NCBI GenBank assembly: GCA_946482355.1
Contig: CAMLRE010000133.1
Span: 1-6,400, forward strand
Reading direction: 5' to 3'
Source of the DNA: an uncultured Bdellovibrio sp.
GTDB lineage: Bacteria > Bdellovibrionota > Bdellovibrionia > Bdellovibrionales > Bdellovibrionaceae
DNA: 6,400 nt
The first letter of the stretch is position 1; each line of letters opens with the position of its first letter. Shown one piece after another: positions 1 through 3,948 of this stretch. Made by a program: the position numbers and the translations under genes. The notes below the pieces were generated by a model, which saw nothing but the letters and a program-made list of their open reading frames with translations, made no database searches and was not told the DNA's origin.

Positions 1-179
1 AATCTGGTCAAGCGGGAGCTATCCGTCACGGTGTTACTCGTGCATTAATCGCTTTCAATCCTGAATTCAAAGGCGAGCTTAAAAAAGCTGGCTTCGTTAC
101 TCGTGACCCTCGTATGGTTGAGCGTAAAAAATACGGTATCCGTGGTGCTCGTCGTAGAGGTCAATACTCAAAACGTTAA
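1..179 (+). CDS. rpsI: 30S ribosomal protein S9, C-terminal part (5' end outside window)
   Basis: The reading frame starts at base 3, ends at TAA 177-179 and gives 58 residues, against about 130 for a full S9. S9 (uS9) is part of the small subunit head, and its basic C-terminal tail reaches toward the P-site tRNA. The fragment shows the family hallmarks: [15 protein letters not shown], then [12 protein letters not shown], and the closing [16 protein letters not shown], whose final SKR is near-invariant. In most bacteria rpsI follows rplM (L13) in a two-gene operon, so rplM would be expected just upstream, outside the window. A strong terminator 50 bases downstream fits rpsI being last in its operon. 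Identification is very secure; only the N-terminal part is missing. Confidence 0.98.
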   Translation, partial: SGQAGAIRHGVTRALIAFNPEFKGELKKAGFVTRDPRMVERKKYGIRGARRRGQYSKR

Positions 180-230
180 TCGTTGCGAGTTGTCCGAATA
201 CAGAAAGACATTCCAAAGATGGTTTTCTCA

Positions 231-262
231 AAACCCACTCGCAAGAGTGGGTTTTTTGTTTT
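231..262 (+). terminator. Intrinsic terminator of the rpsI operon
   Basis: Perfect 10-bp stem AAACCCACTC (231-240) / GAGTGGGTTT (245-254) with a GCAA (GNRA-type) tetraloop. The T-rich tract continues to 262 with one G. This is a textbook rho-independent terminator about 50 bases after the rpsI stop. Because the 5' arm begins with AAA preceded by TTTTCTC, weak activity in the other direction is possible but less convincing. Confidence 0.93.
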
Positions 263-263
263 G

Positions 264-359
264 GGACTAGCCGTCCGCACTCCTGCCCAAAACCCCTTCG
301 CTAAAGCTCCGGGGCTACGCCCTTCTGGCTCGCGCAAAAATAGCATCCTGCTATTTTTG
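264..359. repeat. GC-rich REP-like palindromic element (candidate dispersed repeat)
   Basis: This patch is clearly more GC-rich than the sequence around it and packs several small inverted repeats. CCCC (293-296) can pair with GGGG (311-314), GGGC (312-315) with GCCC (319-322), and CAAAAATAGCA (335-345) pairs perfectly with TGCTATTTTTG (349-359) over 11 bp around a 3-base loop. The word TCCTGC occurs twice (281-286 and 346-351). It sits directly behind the rpsI terminator, a common place for REP or BIME-type elements. Only one copy lies in this window, so the repeat nature is inferred from composition and structure. The last hairpin could instead act as a second terminator, though only TATTTT follows. 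Confidence 0.4.
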
Positions 360-531
360 TATTTTCGATTCTTCAGAAAAATTACTGGCTTCGTAAAAAT
401 TTAGTGTGAAAAACTTGTGTTCAAAAATCTGGTTTGAAGAATTATTGCTGAATTTTCTCAGTTGAATCTTTTTTGAAAAGGACTGGGTTTGCTTGCCTGG
501 CTTGGTCTAGATTTGCGTCGTTTTTTGTGTC

Positions 532-578
532 TTTAATGTTATAAATAGAAATCTATTTAACATGTTTTTAACATTAAA
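532..578. promoter_or_regulatory. Nested palindromes over a possible extended -10 promoter
   Basis: TTTAATGTTA (532-541) is perfectly repeated in inverted form as TAACATTAAA (569-578). Inside it lie an 18-base palindrome with arms TAAATAGA (542-549) and TCTATTTA (552-559) around AA, and the perfect palindrome AACATGTT (559-566). TTAACAT also occurs as a direct repeat 11 bases apart (557-563, 568-574). The plus strand reads TGTTATAAA at 537-545, a 5/6 match to an extended -10 element (TGnTATAAT); I see no good -35 box. A palindrome overlapping a -10 and the expected start site is the classic layout of a repressor operator. An XRE-type regulator lies 430 bases downstream and is a plausible but unproven ligand. 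Confidence 0.4.
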
Positions 579-666
579 AATTTGTTAAACAAATTTAGTT
601 GAATGAGTTTTTAAACTCACGTTTGCTATTTTTTATTGTTAAGCGACCCCTCCTTTTTGGGGAGGG
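578..666. other. Run of three hairpins or palindromes
   Basis: Three inverted repeats follow one another closely. AAATTTGTT (578-586) / AACAAATTT (588-596) has a 1-base centre. TGAGTTT (604-610) / AAACTCA (613-619) has a 2-base centre. CCCTCC (648-653) / GGAGGG (661-666) has a 7-base loop. The first two have centres so short that they look more like protein-binding DNA palindromes than stable RNA hairpins. The third is GC-rich and could form in RNA, but no T-tract follows, so it is not a normal terminator. If the possible promoter at 537-545 is real, all three would be transcribed, either in a small RNA or in a very long leader. Confidence 0.45.
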
Positions 667-907
667 TAAATTGTGGGTTCTTAACATAATATTTGGGCTG
701 TTAAGATGTGACTCAATGTGAGATTTTCCCGTCAAAGGTCTAGTTTTGACATAATTTCATATCTGTTTCCGGCGTAATCGAATTAAATGCGTCCTGCGGT
801 AAGTTTGCGAAAATATTGGGCATTTTGCGAGCCGAGATTTCAACAAAACTCTGTGTAGAAAACTTAACAGGTTTTTGACAATAATGCTTTATTAAATGAG
901 TCCTTGT

Positions 908-916
908 TGCTAAACT
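908..916 (+). promoter_or_regulatory. Possible extended -10 element for the XRE gene
   Basis: TGCTAAACT fits the TGn plus -10 pattern (TAAACT against TATAAT, 4/6) and would start transcription near base 923, just at the 5' arm of the leader hairpin. The best-looking -35 word in the area, TTGACA at 875-880, is 30 bases upstream of this -10 and therefore cannot be its partner. This is a weak call given only for lack of a better promoter close to the gene. Confidence 0.22.
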
Positions 917-919
917 GTA

Positions 920-987
920 TTCAAGTAACAGGTCAAGCCACGGAATTTTCCTGTAGGTATGATTTTATTTAGGAAAAGTTACTTGAA
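920..987 (+). promoter_or_regulatory. Long bulged hairpin in the leader of the XRE gene, reaching its ribosome binding site
   Basis: TTCAAGTAAC (920-929) pairs perfectly with GTTACTTGAA (978-987) over 10 bp. Directly inside, TTTTCCT (946-952) pairs with AGGAAAA (971-977) over 7 bp. The two 3' arms abut with no gap. On the 5' side a 16-base bulge (930-945) separates the arms, and the apical loop is 953-970. The 3' arm shares its last two bases (986-987) with the Shine-Dalgarno AAGGAG (986-991). Folding in RNA could therefore restrict ribosome access, which suggests autogenous, temperature or ligand control. Alternatively, the two 10-base arms may be a pair of separated protein half-sites in DNA. 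The structure is seen directly; function is inference. Confidence 0.5.
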
Positions 988-991
988 GGAG
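986..991 (+). promoter_or_regulatory. Ribosome binding site that fixes the XRE start at 998
   Basis: AAGGAG lies 6 bases ahead of ATG 998-1000, an ideal spacing. The in-frame upstream ATG at 959 has only a poor TAGG-like word 2 bases before it and sits in the loop of the leader hairpin. The start at 998 is therefore preferred, giving MLTTERTNQI as the N-terminus. Confidence 0.85.
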
Positions 992-997
992 AGCGCA

Positions 998-1318
998 ATG
1001 CTAACAACAGAAAGAACAAATCAGATAGAGATCCTTGCAAAGTTCTTAAAAGAAAAACGCGTACAATCCGGCTTATCGCAAAAGGACGTTGCTGAAAAAT
1101 TAGGCTACTCAACTTCTCAATTTATTTCGAACTGGGAAAGAGGTATTTCACATCCACCGTTAAATACTTTAAGAAGCTTATCTCAGCTTTACAAAATCAA
1201 CCCAGAAGAGATGTTTGAAGTTTTATTAAAAGCGACAGTAGCTCAGGTTGAAGTAGATCTTAAAAAGAAATTCTATGCCTCTGCAAGCACAGGCACAGAA
1301 GCTACTCACGGCGGATAG
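998..1318 (+). CDS. XRE-family helix-turn-helix DNA-binding regulator
   Basis: A 106-residue protein. Residues about 12-66 form a Cro/C1-type (HTH_3/XRE) domain: helix 1 EILAKFLKEKRVQSG, helix 2 SQKDVAEKLG (28-36), recognition helix around STSQFISNWERG (38-49), then PPLNTLRSLSQLYKINPEEMF. The W-E-R-G stretch after the recognition helix is a family hallmark. Such proteins bind short palindromic operators as dimers, act in the cytoplasm and often regulate their own gene. Residues 67-106 are a short charged tail with no known domain and a low-complexity end (SASTGTEATHGG). The gene stands alone: long non-coding DNA upstream, its own terminator downstream, no toxin or methylase partner visible. 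Targets cannot be read from sequence; the palindromes at 532-619 and the leader arms at 920-987 are candidates. Product class is firm, specific role unknown. Confidence 0.92.
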   Translation: MLTTERTNQIEILAKFLKEKRVQSGLSQKDVAEKLGYSTSQFISNWERGISHPPLNTLRSLSQLYKINPEEMFEVLLKATVAQVEVDLKKKFYASASTGTEATHGG

Positions 1319-1343
1319 TTCAAAGGCGTAAAGCCGTAACAAT

Positions 1344-1370
1344 AGAGACCCGGACTTCGGTCCGGACTCT
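1344..1370 (+). other. UUCG-capped hairpin in the 3' region of the XRE transcript
   Basis: CCGGAC (1350-1355) and GTCCGG (1360-1365) form a 6-bp GC-rich stem closed by the very stable cUUCGg tetraloop. After a small internal loop (A1348, C1349 against A1366) the stem continues as AGAG (1344-1347) / CTCT (1367-1370). No T-tract follows (CAAATGCAAA), so it is not a standard terminator. It lies between the XRE stop and the terminator at 1399-1454, inside a 3' region of about 135 bases. It may protect the mRNA 3' end or be the body of a 3'UTR-derived small RNA. Confidence 0.6.
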
Positions 1371-1398
1371 CAAATGCAAAAATTCTCTATCACATTTT

Positions 1399-1454
1399 AT
1401 AACTCCCTCAAGAACCGGTTTTTAAAACCAACCCTTTGAGGGAGTTATTTTTTT
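1399..1454 (+). terminator. Strong intrinsic terminator behind the XRE gene
   Basis: Perfect 13-bp stem ATAACTCCCTCAA (1399-1411) / TTGAGGGAGTTAT (1436-1448), ending in a run of seven T (1448-1454). The 24-base loop holds a second small inverted repeat, GGTTTT (1417-1422) / AAAACC (1424-1429), so the apex is likely folded too. It terminates transcription from the regulator side and insulates the next gene. Its distance from the XRE stop (80 bases) leaves room for the UUCG hairpin. Confidence 0.93.
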
Positions 1455-1499
1455 ATCTCTAAAAAGTACCTTTTTCCCATTTAGATACGTCTTACTTAT

Positions 1500-1507
1500 G
1501 CCGATAA
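1500..1507 (+). promoter_or_regulatory. Possible sigma-28 (FliA) -10 element upstream of the cysteine-rich protein
   Basis: GCCGATAA is an exact match to the FliA -10 consensus and ends 27 bases before ATG 1535, which would give a short leader containing the ribosome binding site. The expected -35 (TAAA, 15 bases upstream, 1481-1484) reads TTAG, only two of four bases. An 8-base match can arise by chance in a window of this size, so this is tentative. If real, the gene would be expressed with motility genes. Confidence 0.28.
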
Positions 1508-1534
1508 GAAGTCTGGGTGAAAAGGGGCTTTAAA

Positions 1535-2098
1535 ATGAAAACTAAATACATCGTTTTTTTGGTTCTAATTTTATTGTTCTCTTATCAAAACTGTTCACGC
1601 GGTAATTTCGCCGATGAAACTTCGCAACAGCTCGATAACAAAGTCGACGGGCAAAGTTTATCTGACCTGCAAGTGCAGCAATTAAAATTTTTCACTGAAC
1701 AAAATTCAGAAATGCAAAAAGGCTCACATAAGTTTTATGTGAAGACGAAATTGAATTACGTTTTAGATCCTGAATCAGGCGTTTTAGCTGAACATGATGA
1801 AGCCAGTGGTGATTTTAAAACTTATTGTTTATCTCATGATTTGTTAGCTGACGTGCGTTCGATTCTTTCGCGTTCATCGGTCTGCCGTGGTGGGCCTTCG
1901 GCGACTGAAGCCTGTGCACAAGTGATTCAAGAACCTTACGCCGAAGTAGTTACTTCTAATGATGTGATTCAACTAGGTTCGGCTTCTGATGCCTGTGGAT
2001 CTAATAAGGTTGATCTTTGCGAAGATCAATCCAGCGTTTTAAAAGGCTGGATTGATTCTGTTCGTAACCAATTACCGCAATTAACTTGCGGCCAATAA
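1535..2098 (+). CDS. Small cysteine-rich exported protein, putative lipoprotein, unknown function
   Basis: A 187-residue protein. Residues 2-19 are a signal sequence (KTK, then a hydrophobic run to LLFS) ending in YQNC with C20. The lipobox is unusual: Q-N precede the cysteine instead of the small residues favoured by signal peptidase II, so lipidation is plausible but not certain. The mature part is hydrophilic and has six more cysteines (C98, C117, C127, C154, C162, C185), suggesting up to three disulfides in the periplasm or on the cell surface. I recognise no domain. ATG 1535 is chosen because AAAGGGG (1521-1527) lies 7 bases upstream; an in-frame GTG at 1517 would add MKRGFK, overlap that site and lack its own. 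The gene follows a strong terminator, so it is probably transcribed alone, and it ends 4 bases from a convergent gene. Confidence 0.8.
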   Translation: MKTKYIVFLVLILLFSYQNCSRGNFADETSQQLDNKVDGQSLSDLQVQQLKFFTEQNSEMQKGSHKFYVKTKLNYVLDPESGVLAEHDEASGDFKTYCLSHDLLADVRSILSRSSVCRGGPSATEACAQVIQEPYAEVVTSNDVIQLGSASDACGSNKVDLCEDQSSVLKGWIDSVRNQLPQLTCGQ

Positions 2099-2104
2099 TT
2101 TTCT
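2075..2104 (+). terminator. Possible weak terminator at the end of the cysteine-rich protein gene
   Basis: CCGCAA (2075-2080) / TTGCGG (2086-2091) form a 6-bp stem with a 5-base loop inside the last codons. It is followed by CCAATAATTTTCTA, which is T-rich only after a gap. With just 4 bases between the two convergent genes, a terminator has to lie in coding sequence. This is the only candidate hairpin, and it is weak. Confidence 0.3.
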
Positions 2105-2897
2105 AATTACAAATCGGAACGCCGGCTTTGCCGTCATTATATCTATTAAGCTCGTTGGCAAGTCTTAGCATTTTTCTTCCTTCAGGTGTTTTAGCATCAA
2201 TAAAATTTGAATTTCCTAAGGGCATCGATAAATCGGCTAAAGCTGTGTCAGCGTTAGCAATCGAGGCTGCAACCGAAGTTCCGCTGGCTGTTGCCATAAT
2301 ATTTGTTTTTGCAATGATTAGCTGGTGCCCTAGAGTCAGTAAGGCGTTTTCACCGGGTGGCGTTGATAAGAGCGTGATTAACTGTGGCGAATTATATTTC
2401 GCTGTTCCGAGTGTAATTGTTGTTGGATCTTGAACTAAAAATCTAAATAACAATTGTCCCTGAGGGGTTCCGGTCCATGTTGCATACGAGCGCACACAGC
2501 CGATGTCGGTTTCTAATCTTGGGCGATTTCCGATAGTAATCATGACGGCTGCATTCATTTCTGAAACTTCGATTTCCTGGCATTGCGCCGTTGTGGTTAT
2601 CCATTTTGAATCAGATGGAAAAACTTCGCAGAGAAGATATTTTTGAAAAGGCAGATCTTTAAACGAAAAACCACCATCGACGCTGGATAAATCAGCCATG
2701 CGAATCGTTGAACCTGTCAGGTTTTTTAAAACAATCGTAAAACCCGGTAAGCGCATTTCGCTATCGTCTGAACCATTGCTGTTGGCATCATGAAAGACGT
2801 AGCCTTGGACTGAGCCGGTTGTATCAGCTTGGGCTGCAGTTACAGAAGCAAACGCTAATAAAAGAATCGTAATGATTTTATGATTTAATAATCGCAT
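2103..2897 (-). CDS. Secreted SdrD/Cna-B-like domain protein, diverged paralogue (copy 1)
   Basis: A 264-residue protein with a type I signal peptide (residues 1-24, cleavage after AQA). Residues about 28-122 form an SdrD B-like (Cna-B family) beta-sandwich opening with GYVFHDANSNGSDDSE. The D37-N39-N41-G42-D44-E47 pattern is the EF-hand-like calcium loop of these domains, followed by DGGFSFKDLPFQKYLL, the typical closing strand motif. Residues about 131-264 match the C-terminal domain of the neighbouring copy: GC at 133-134, TPQGQ, HQL-I-AK-N (191-199), ADTAL, and the end GVPICN. All four cysteines (90, 106, 134, 263) are shared with the neighbour. The TQGFW motif of the other copy is here degraded to SYATW. 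Probably periplasmic, surface or released; binding or structural role is inference. AAAGGA lies 10 bases before ATG. It may be read through from copy 2, since no terminator separates them. Confidence 0.85.
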   Translation of the reverse strand: MRLLNHKIITILLLAFASVTAAQADTTGSVQGYVFHDANSNGSDDSEMRLPGFTIVLKNLTGSTIRMADLSSVDGGFSFKDLPFQKYLLCEVFPSDSKWITTTAQCQEIEVSEMNAAVMITIGNRPRLETDIGCVRSYATWTGTPQGQLLFRFLVQDPTTITLGTAKYNSPQLITLLSTPPGENALLTLGHQLIIAKTNIMATASGTSVAASIANADTALADLSMPLGNSNFIDAKTPEGRKMLRLANELNRYNDGKAGVPICN

Positions 2898-3013
2898 GGT
2901 TTTCTATTCCTTTCATCGGGGCAAAGTTCAACGAACTCTGTACCTCAATGCCAGATTTGGGCCAAGGGTCATAGAAATCCCATGCGATAATAGGTGAATG
3001 AATGGGGAATTAA
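2898..3013 (-). promoter_or_regulatory. Promoter and leader of copy 1, homologous to that of copy 2
   Basis: On the minus strand the order is TTAATTCCCC (3013-3004), a possible -10 TATTAT (2992-2987) followed by CGCATG, and then a stretch matching the copy 2 leader without gaps over 40 bases (2987-2948). That stretch starts with TCGCATG and ends with CTGGCAT. Near the gene are a small hairpin AGTTC/GAACT (2925-2937) and ATGAAAGGA (2915-2907), the last part serving as ribosome binding site. No good -35 is seen. The shared order and spacing argue that this region was duplicated together with the gene. Confidence 0.45.
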
Positions 3014-3020
3014 TGTCTGT

Positions 3021-3806
3021 CTAGTTGCAGTGAGGTACTCCTGCTTCACCTTTATTATACTTATCTAAATCTGAAGCTAAGCTTGTCATGGTCATTCCCA
3101 GTGGTGATGCCGGAGAAACGACAGCGCCGCCTGCAATCGGTGGAATGATCAGGGCGCCAATCGCTGTATCGGCATTGTTAATAGTTGTAAGAATCGGAGC
3201 TGAGCTTGCGCCATTTAAAAGATTTAATTTAGCGGCGATTAACTGGTGCGCTAAATTAATGATGGCGTTTCCTCCCACGGGAGTATCTAAAATACTATCT
3301 AATTGCGCTGCTGTATAACCGTGACCACCTAAAGCTAACGTTGATGGTGGTGGGAAGAACGCTTTTACTAAAGCTTGGCCTTGTGGGCTACTGCCCCAGA
3401 AACCTTGCGTGCGGGTGCAACCTTTGTCTTCTTCCGGTTTACGTTTATTGCCAAAGATCACCATGTCGCTTGAATCTTTTGGAGTCAGTTCAATCTCGAC
3501 ACATTGAGGGGTTGTTGGTGTCCAAGGAGAGTTAATACCTAACACTTCGCAAACGATGTACTCTTGAAAAGGAAGATTCGTGAAATCATAGCGGCCCATA
3601 GCGTCTGTGATGTCAGACATTTGCACGCCATTACCTTGAATTGAAATAGTGATGCCACCTAAGCGAGGTTCGCCATTATCAACACCGTTACCGTTTAAAT
3701 CATTGAACTTGTAACCATGCACTGTGCCCCAAGGCGCTGCTTGCGCAAACGTCGTGGCAAAAACAAGAAATAGGATGGTAAAAATTTTGTTAATTAAAGA
3801 CTGCAT
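3021..3806 (-). CDS. Secreted SdrD/Cna-B-like domain protein with TQGFW C-terminal domain (copy 2)
   Basis: A 261-residue protein with a signal peptide at 1-23 (cleavage after AQA). Residues about 27-120 are an SdrD B-like beta-sandwich: GYKFNDLNGNGVDNGEPRLGG carries the calcium loop D36-N38-N40-G41-D43-E46, and MGRYDFTNLPFQEY is the usual closing motif. Residues 129-261 are a second domain beginning GCTRTQGFWG and containing TPVGGNAIINLAHQLIAAKLN (175-195), NNADTAIGALIIPP and the end YNKGEAGVPHCN. I know similar TQGYWK / HQLIAAKLN / terminal HC patterns from secreted proteins that carry SdrD-type domains; its function is not established to my knowledge. Cysteines 86, 102, 130 and 260 match the paralogue. 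ATG 3806 is preferred because AAAGGA lies 9 bases before it and it aligns with the paralogue's start; an upstream in-frame ATG (3824) would add MKGKNL. Extracellular or surface location is inferred. Confidence 0.87.
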   Translation of the reverse strand: MQSLINKIFTILFLVFATTFAQAAPWGTVHGYKFNDLNGNGVDNGEPRLGGITISIQGNGVQMSDITDAMGRYDFTNLPFQEYIVCEVLGINSPWTPTTPQCVEIELTPKDSSDMVIFGNKRKPEEDKGCTRTQGFWGSSPQGQALVKAFFPPPSTLALGGHGYTAAQLDSILDTPVGGNAIINLAHQLIAAKLNLLNGASSAPILTTINNADTAIGALIIPPIAGGAVVSPASPLGMTMTSLASDLDKYNKGEAGVPHCN

Positions 3807-3900
3807 GAGATTTTTTCCTTTCATTTCCGAAGAATTTTTTTAGAAATTTTCGGAAATGCCAGCTCTATGCCAATCGCCATAGAGCTCTCATGCGAATGTA
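3807..3900 (-). promoter_or_regulatory. Promoter and structured leader of copy 2
   Basis: On the minus strand a possible -10 TACATT (3900-3895) precedes CGCATG and the 40-base leader block (3895-3856) shared with copy 1. Two clean inverted repeats follow: AGCTCTATG (3886-3878) / CATAGAGCT (3869-3861), 9 bp with an 8-base loop, and ATTTCCGAA (3857-3849) / TTCGGAAAT (3831-3823), 9 bp with a 17-base loop. The second hairpin ends next to ATGAAAGGA, which supplies the ribosome binding site of ATG 3806. Such a leader may stabilise the mRNA or tune translation. Confidence 0.5.
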
Positions 3901-3948
3901 AAAAATAGACGGGGAATTAAGCCCTAGTTAAAGAGCTACTTAATTCCC
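3900..3948 (-). terminator. Hairpin at the 3' end of alaS, probable terminator
   Basis: On the minus strand GGGAATTAAG (3948-3939), the last alaS codons with the first base of the stop, pairs perfectly with CTTAATTCCC (3921-3912) around a 17-base loop. A run of six T (3905-3900) follows, but only after CGTCTA, so the U-tract is set off from the stem and termination may be partial. Some readthrough into copy 2 is therefore possible. The 3' arm doubles as the TTAATTCCCC element shared by both secreted-protein units. Confidence 0.55.

Larger units (their letters stand above)
263..997. other. 735-base non-coding region between rpsI and the XRE regulator
   Basis: No convincing coding frame is seen on either strand. 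The only longer frame (183-404, plus) runs through the rpsI terminator and has no family resemblance. The content is uneven: a GC-rich patch with a hairpin at 264-359, then AT-rich sequence at 360-531 with nothing I can name, then a cluster of palindromes at 532-666. A further AT-rich stretch at 667-919 has only weak signals: a 7-base direct repeat TTTGCGA at 804-810 and 824-830, a GTCAAA/TTTGAC inverted pair at 731-736 and 745-750, and further TTAACA-like words at 681-687 and 864-869. The last part, 920-997, is the structured leader of the next gene. No tRNA or recognised riboswitch was found by eye. Confidence 0.8.
2103..3920 (-). repeat. Ancient tandem duplication: two gene-plus-leader units
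   Basis: Unit 1 is 2103-3013 and unit 2 is 3021-3920. Both contain, in minus-strand order, TTAATTCCCC, an AT-rich -10-like hexamer, TCGCATG, a gap-free 40-base leader block, ATGAAAGGA and the paralogous gene. The proteins align along their whole length with the same four cysteines but have diverged clearly, so the event is old. The similarity edge at TTAATTCCCC in unit 2 falls in the 3' arm of the alaS terminator hairpin. Confidence 0.75.

Noticed and set aside
183..404. 73-codon plus-strand frame after rpsI
   Set aside because: It runs through the perfect rpsI terminator and the GC-rich palindromic patch, has no ribosome binding site and no protein-like pattern.
746..751. TTGACA as a -35 box
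   Set aside because: The position 17 bases downstream reads CCGGCG, so there is no -10 partner.
804..830. Direct repeat TTTGCGA (804-810, 824-830)
   Set aside because: Only two 7-base copies 20 bases apart; easily chance and no further copies to make an iteron or operator array.
875..880. TTGACA as the -35 box of the XRE gene
   Set aside because: At 16-18 base spacing no -10-like hexamer follows; the nearest candidate at 911-916 is 30 bases away.
959..997. Upstream ATG giving a 119-residue version of the XRE protein
   Set aside because: Poor ribosome binding site, located in the loop of the leader hairpin; ATG 998 has AAGGAG at ideal spacing and the family domain begins after it.
1374..1439. 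21-codon frame MQKFSITFYNS...
   Set aside because: No ribosome binding site and it overlaps both arms of the strong terminator at 1399-1454.
1517..1534. GTG start adding MKRGFK to the cysteine-rich protein
   Set aside because: It overlaps the AAAGGGG that serves ATG 1535 and has no good site of its own; the signal sequence begins naturally at 1535.
2128..2433. 101-codon plus-strand frame
   Set aside because: Antisense shadow of the secreted-protein gene at 2103-2897, which has a signal peptide and recognisable domains.
3088..3535. Two plus-strand frames (3088-3318, 3341-3535)
   Set aside because: Antisense shadows inside the coding region of copy 2; no ribosome binding sites or family features.
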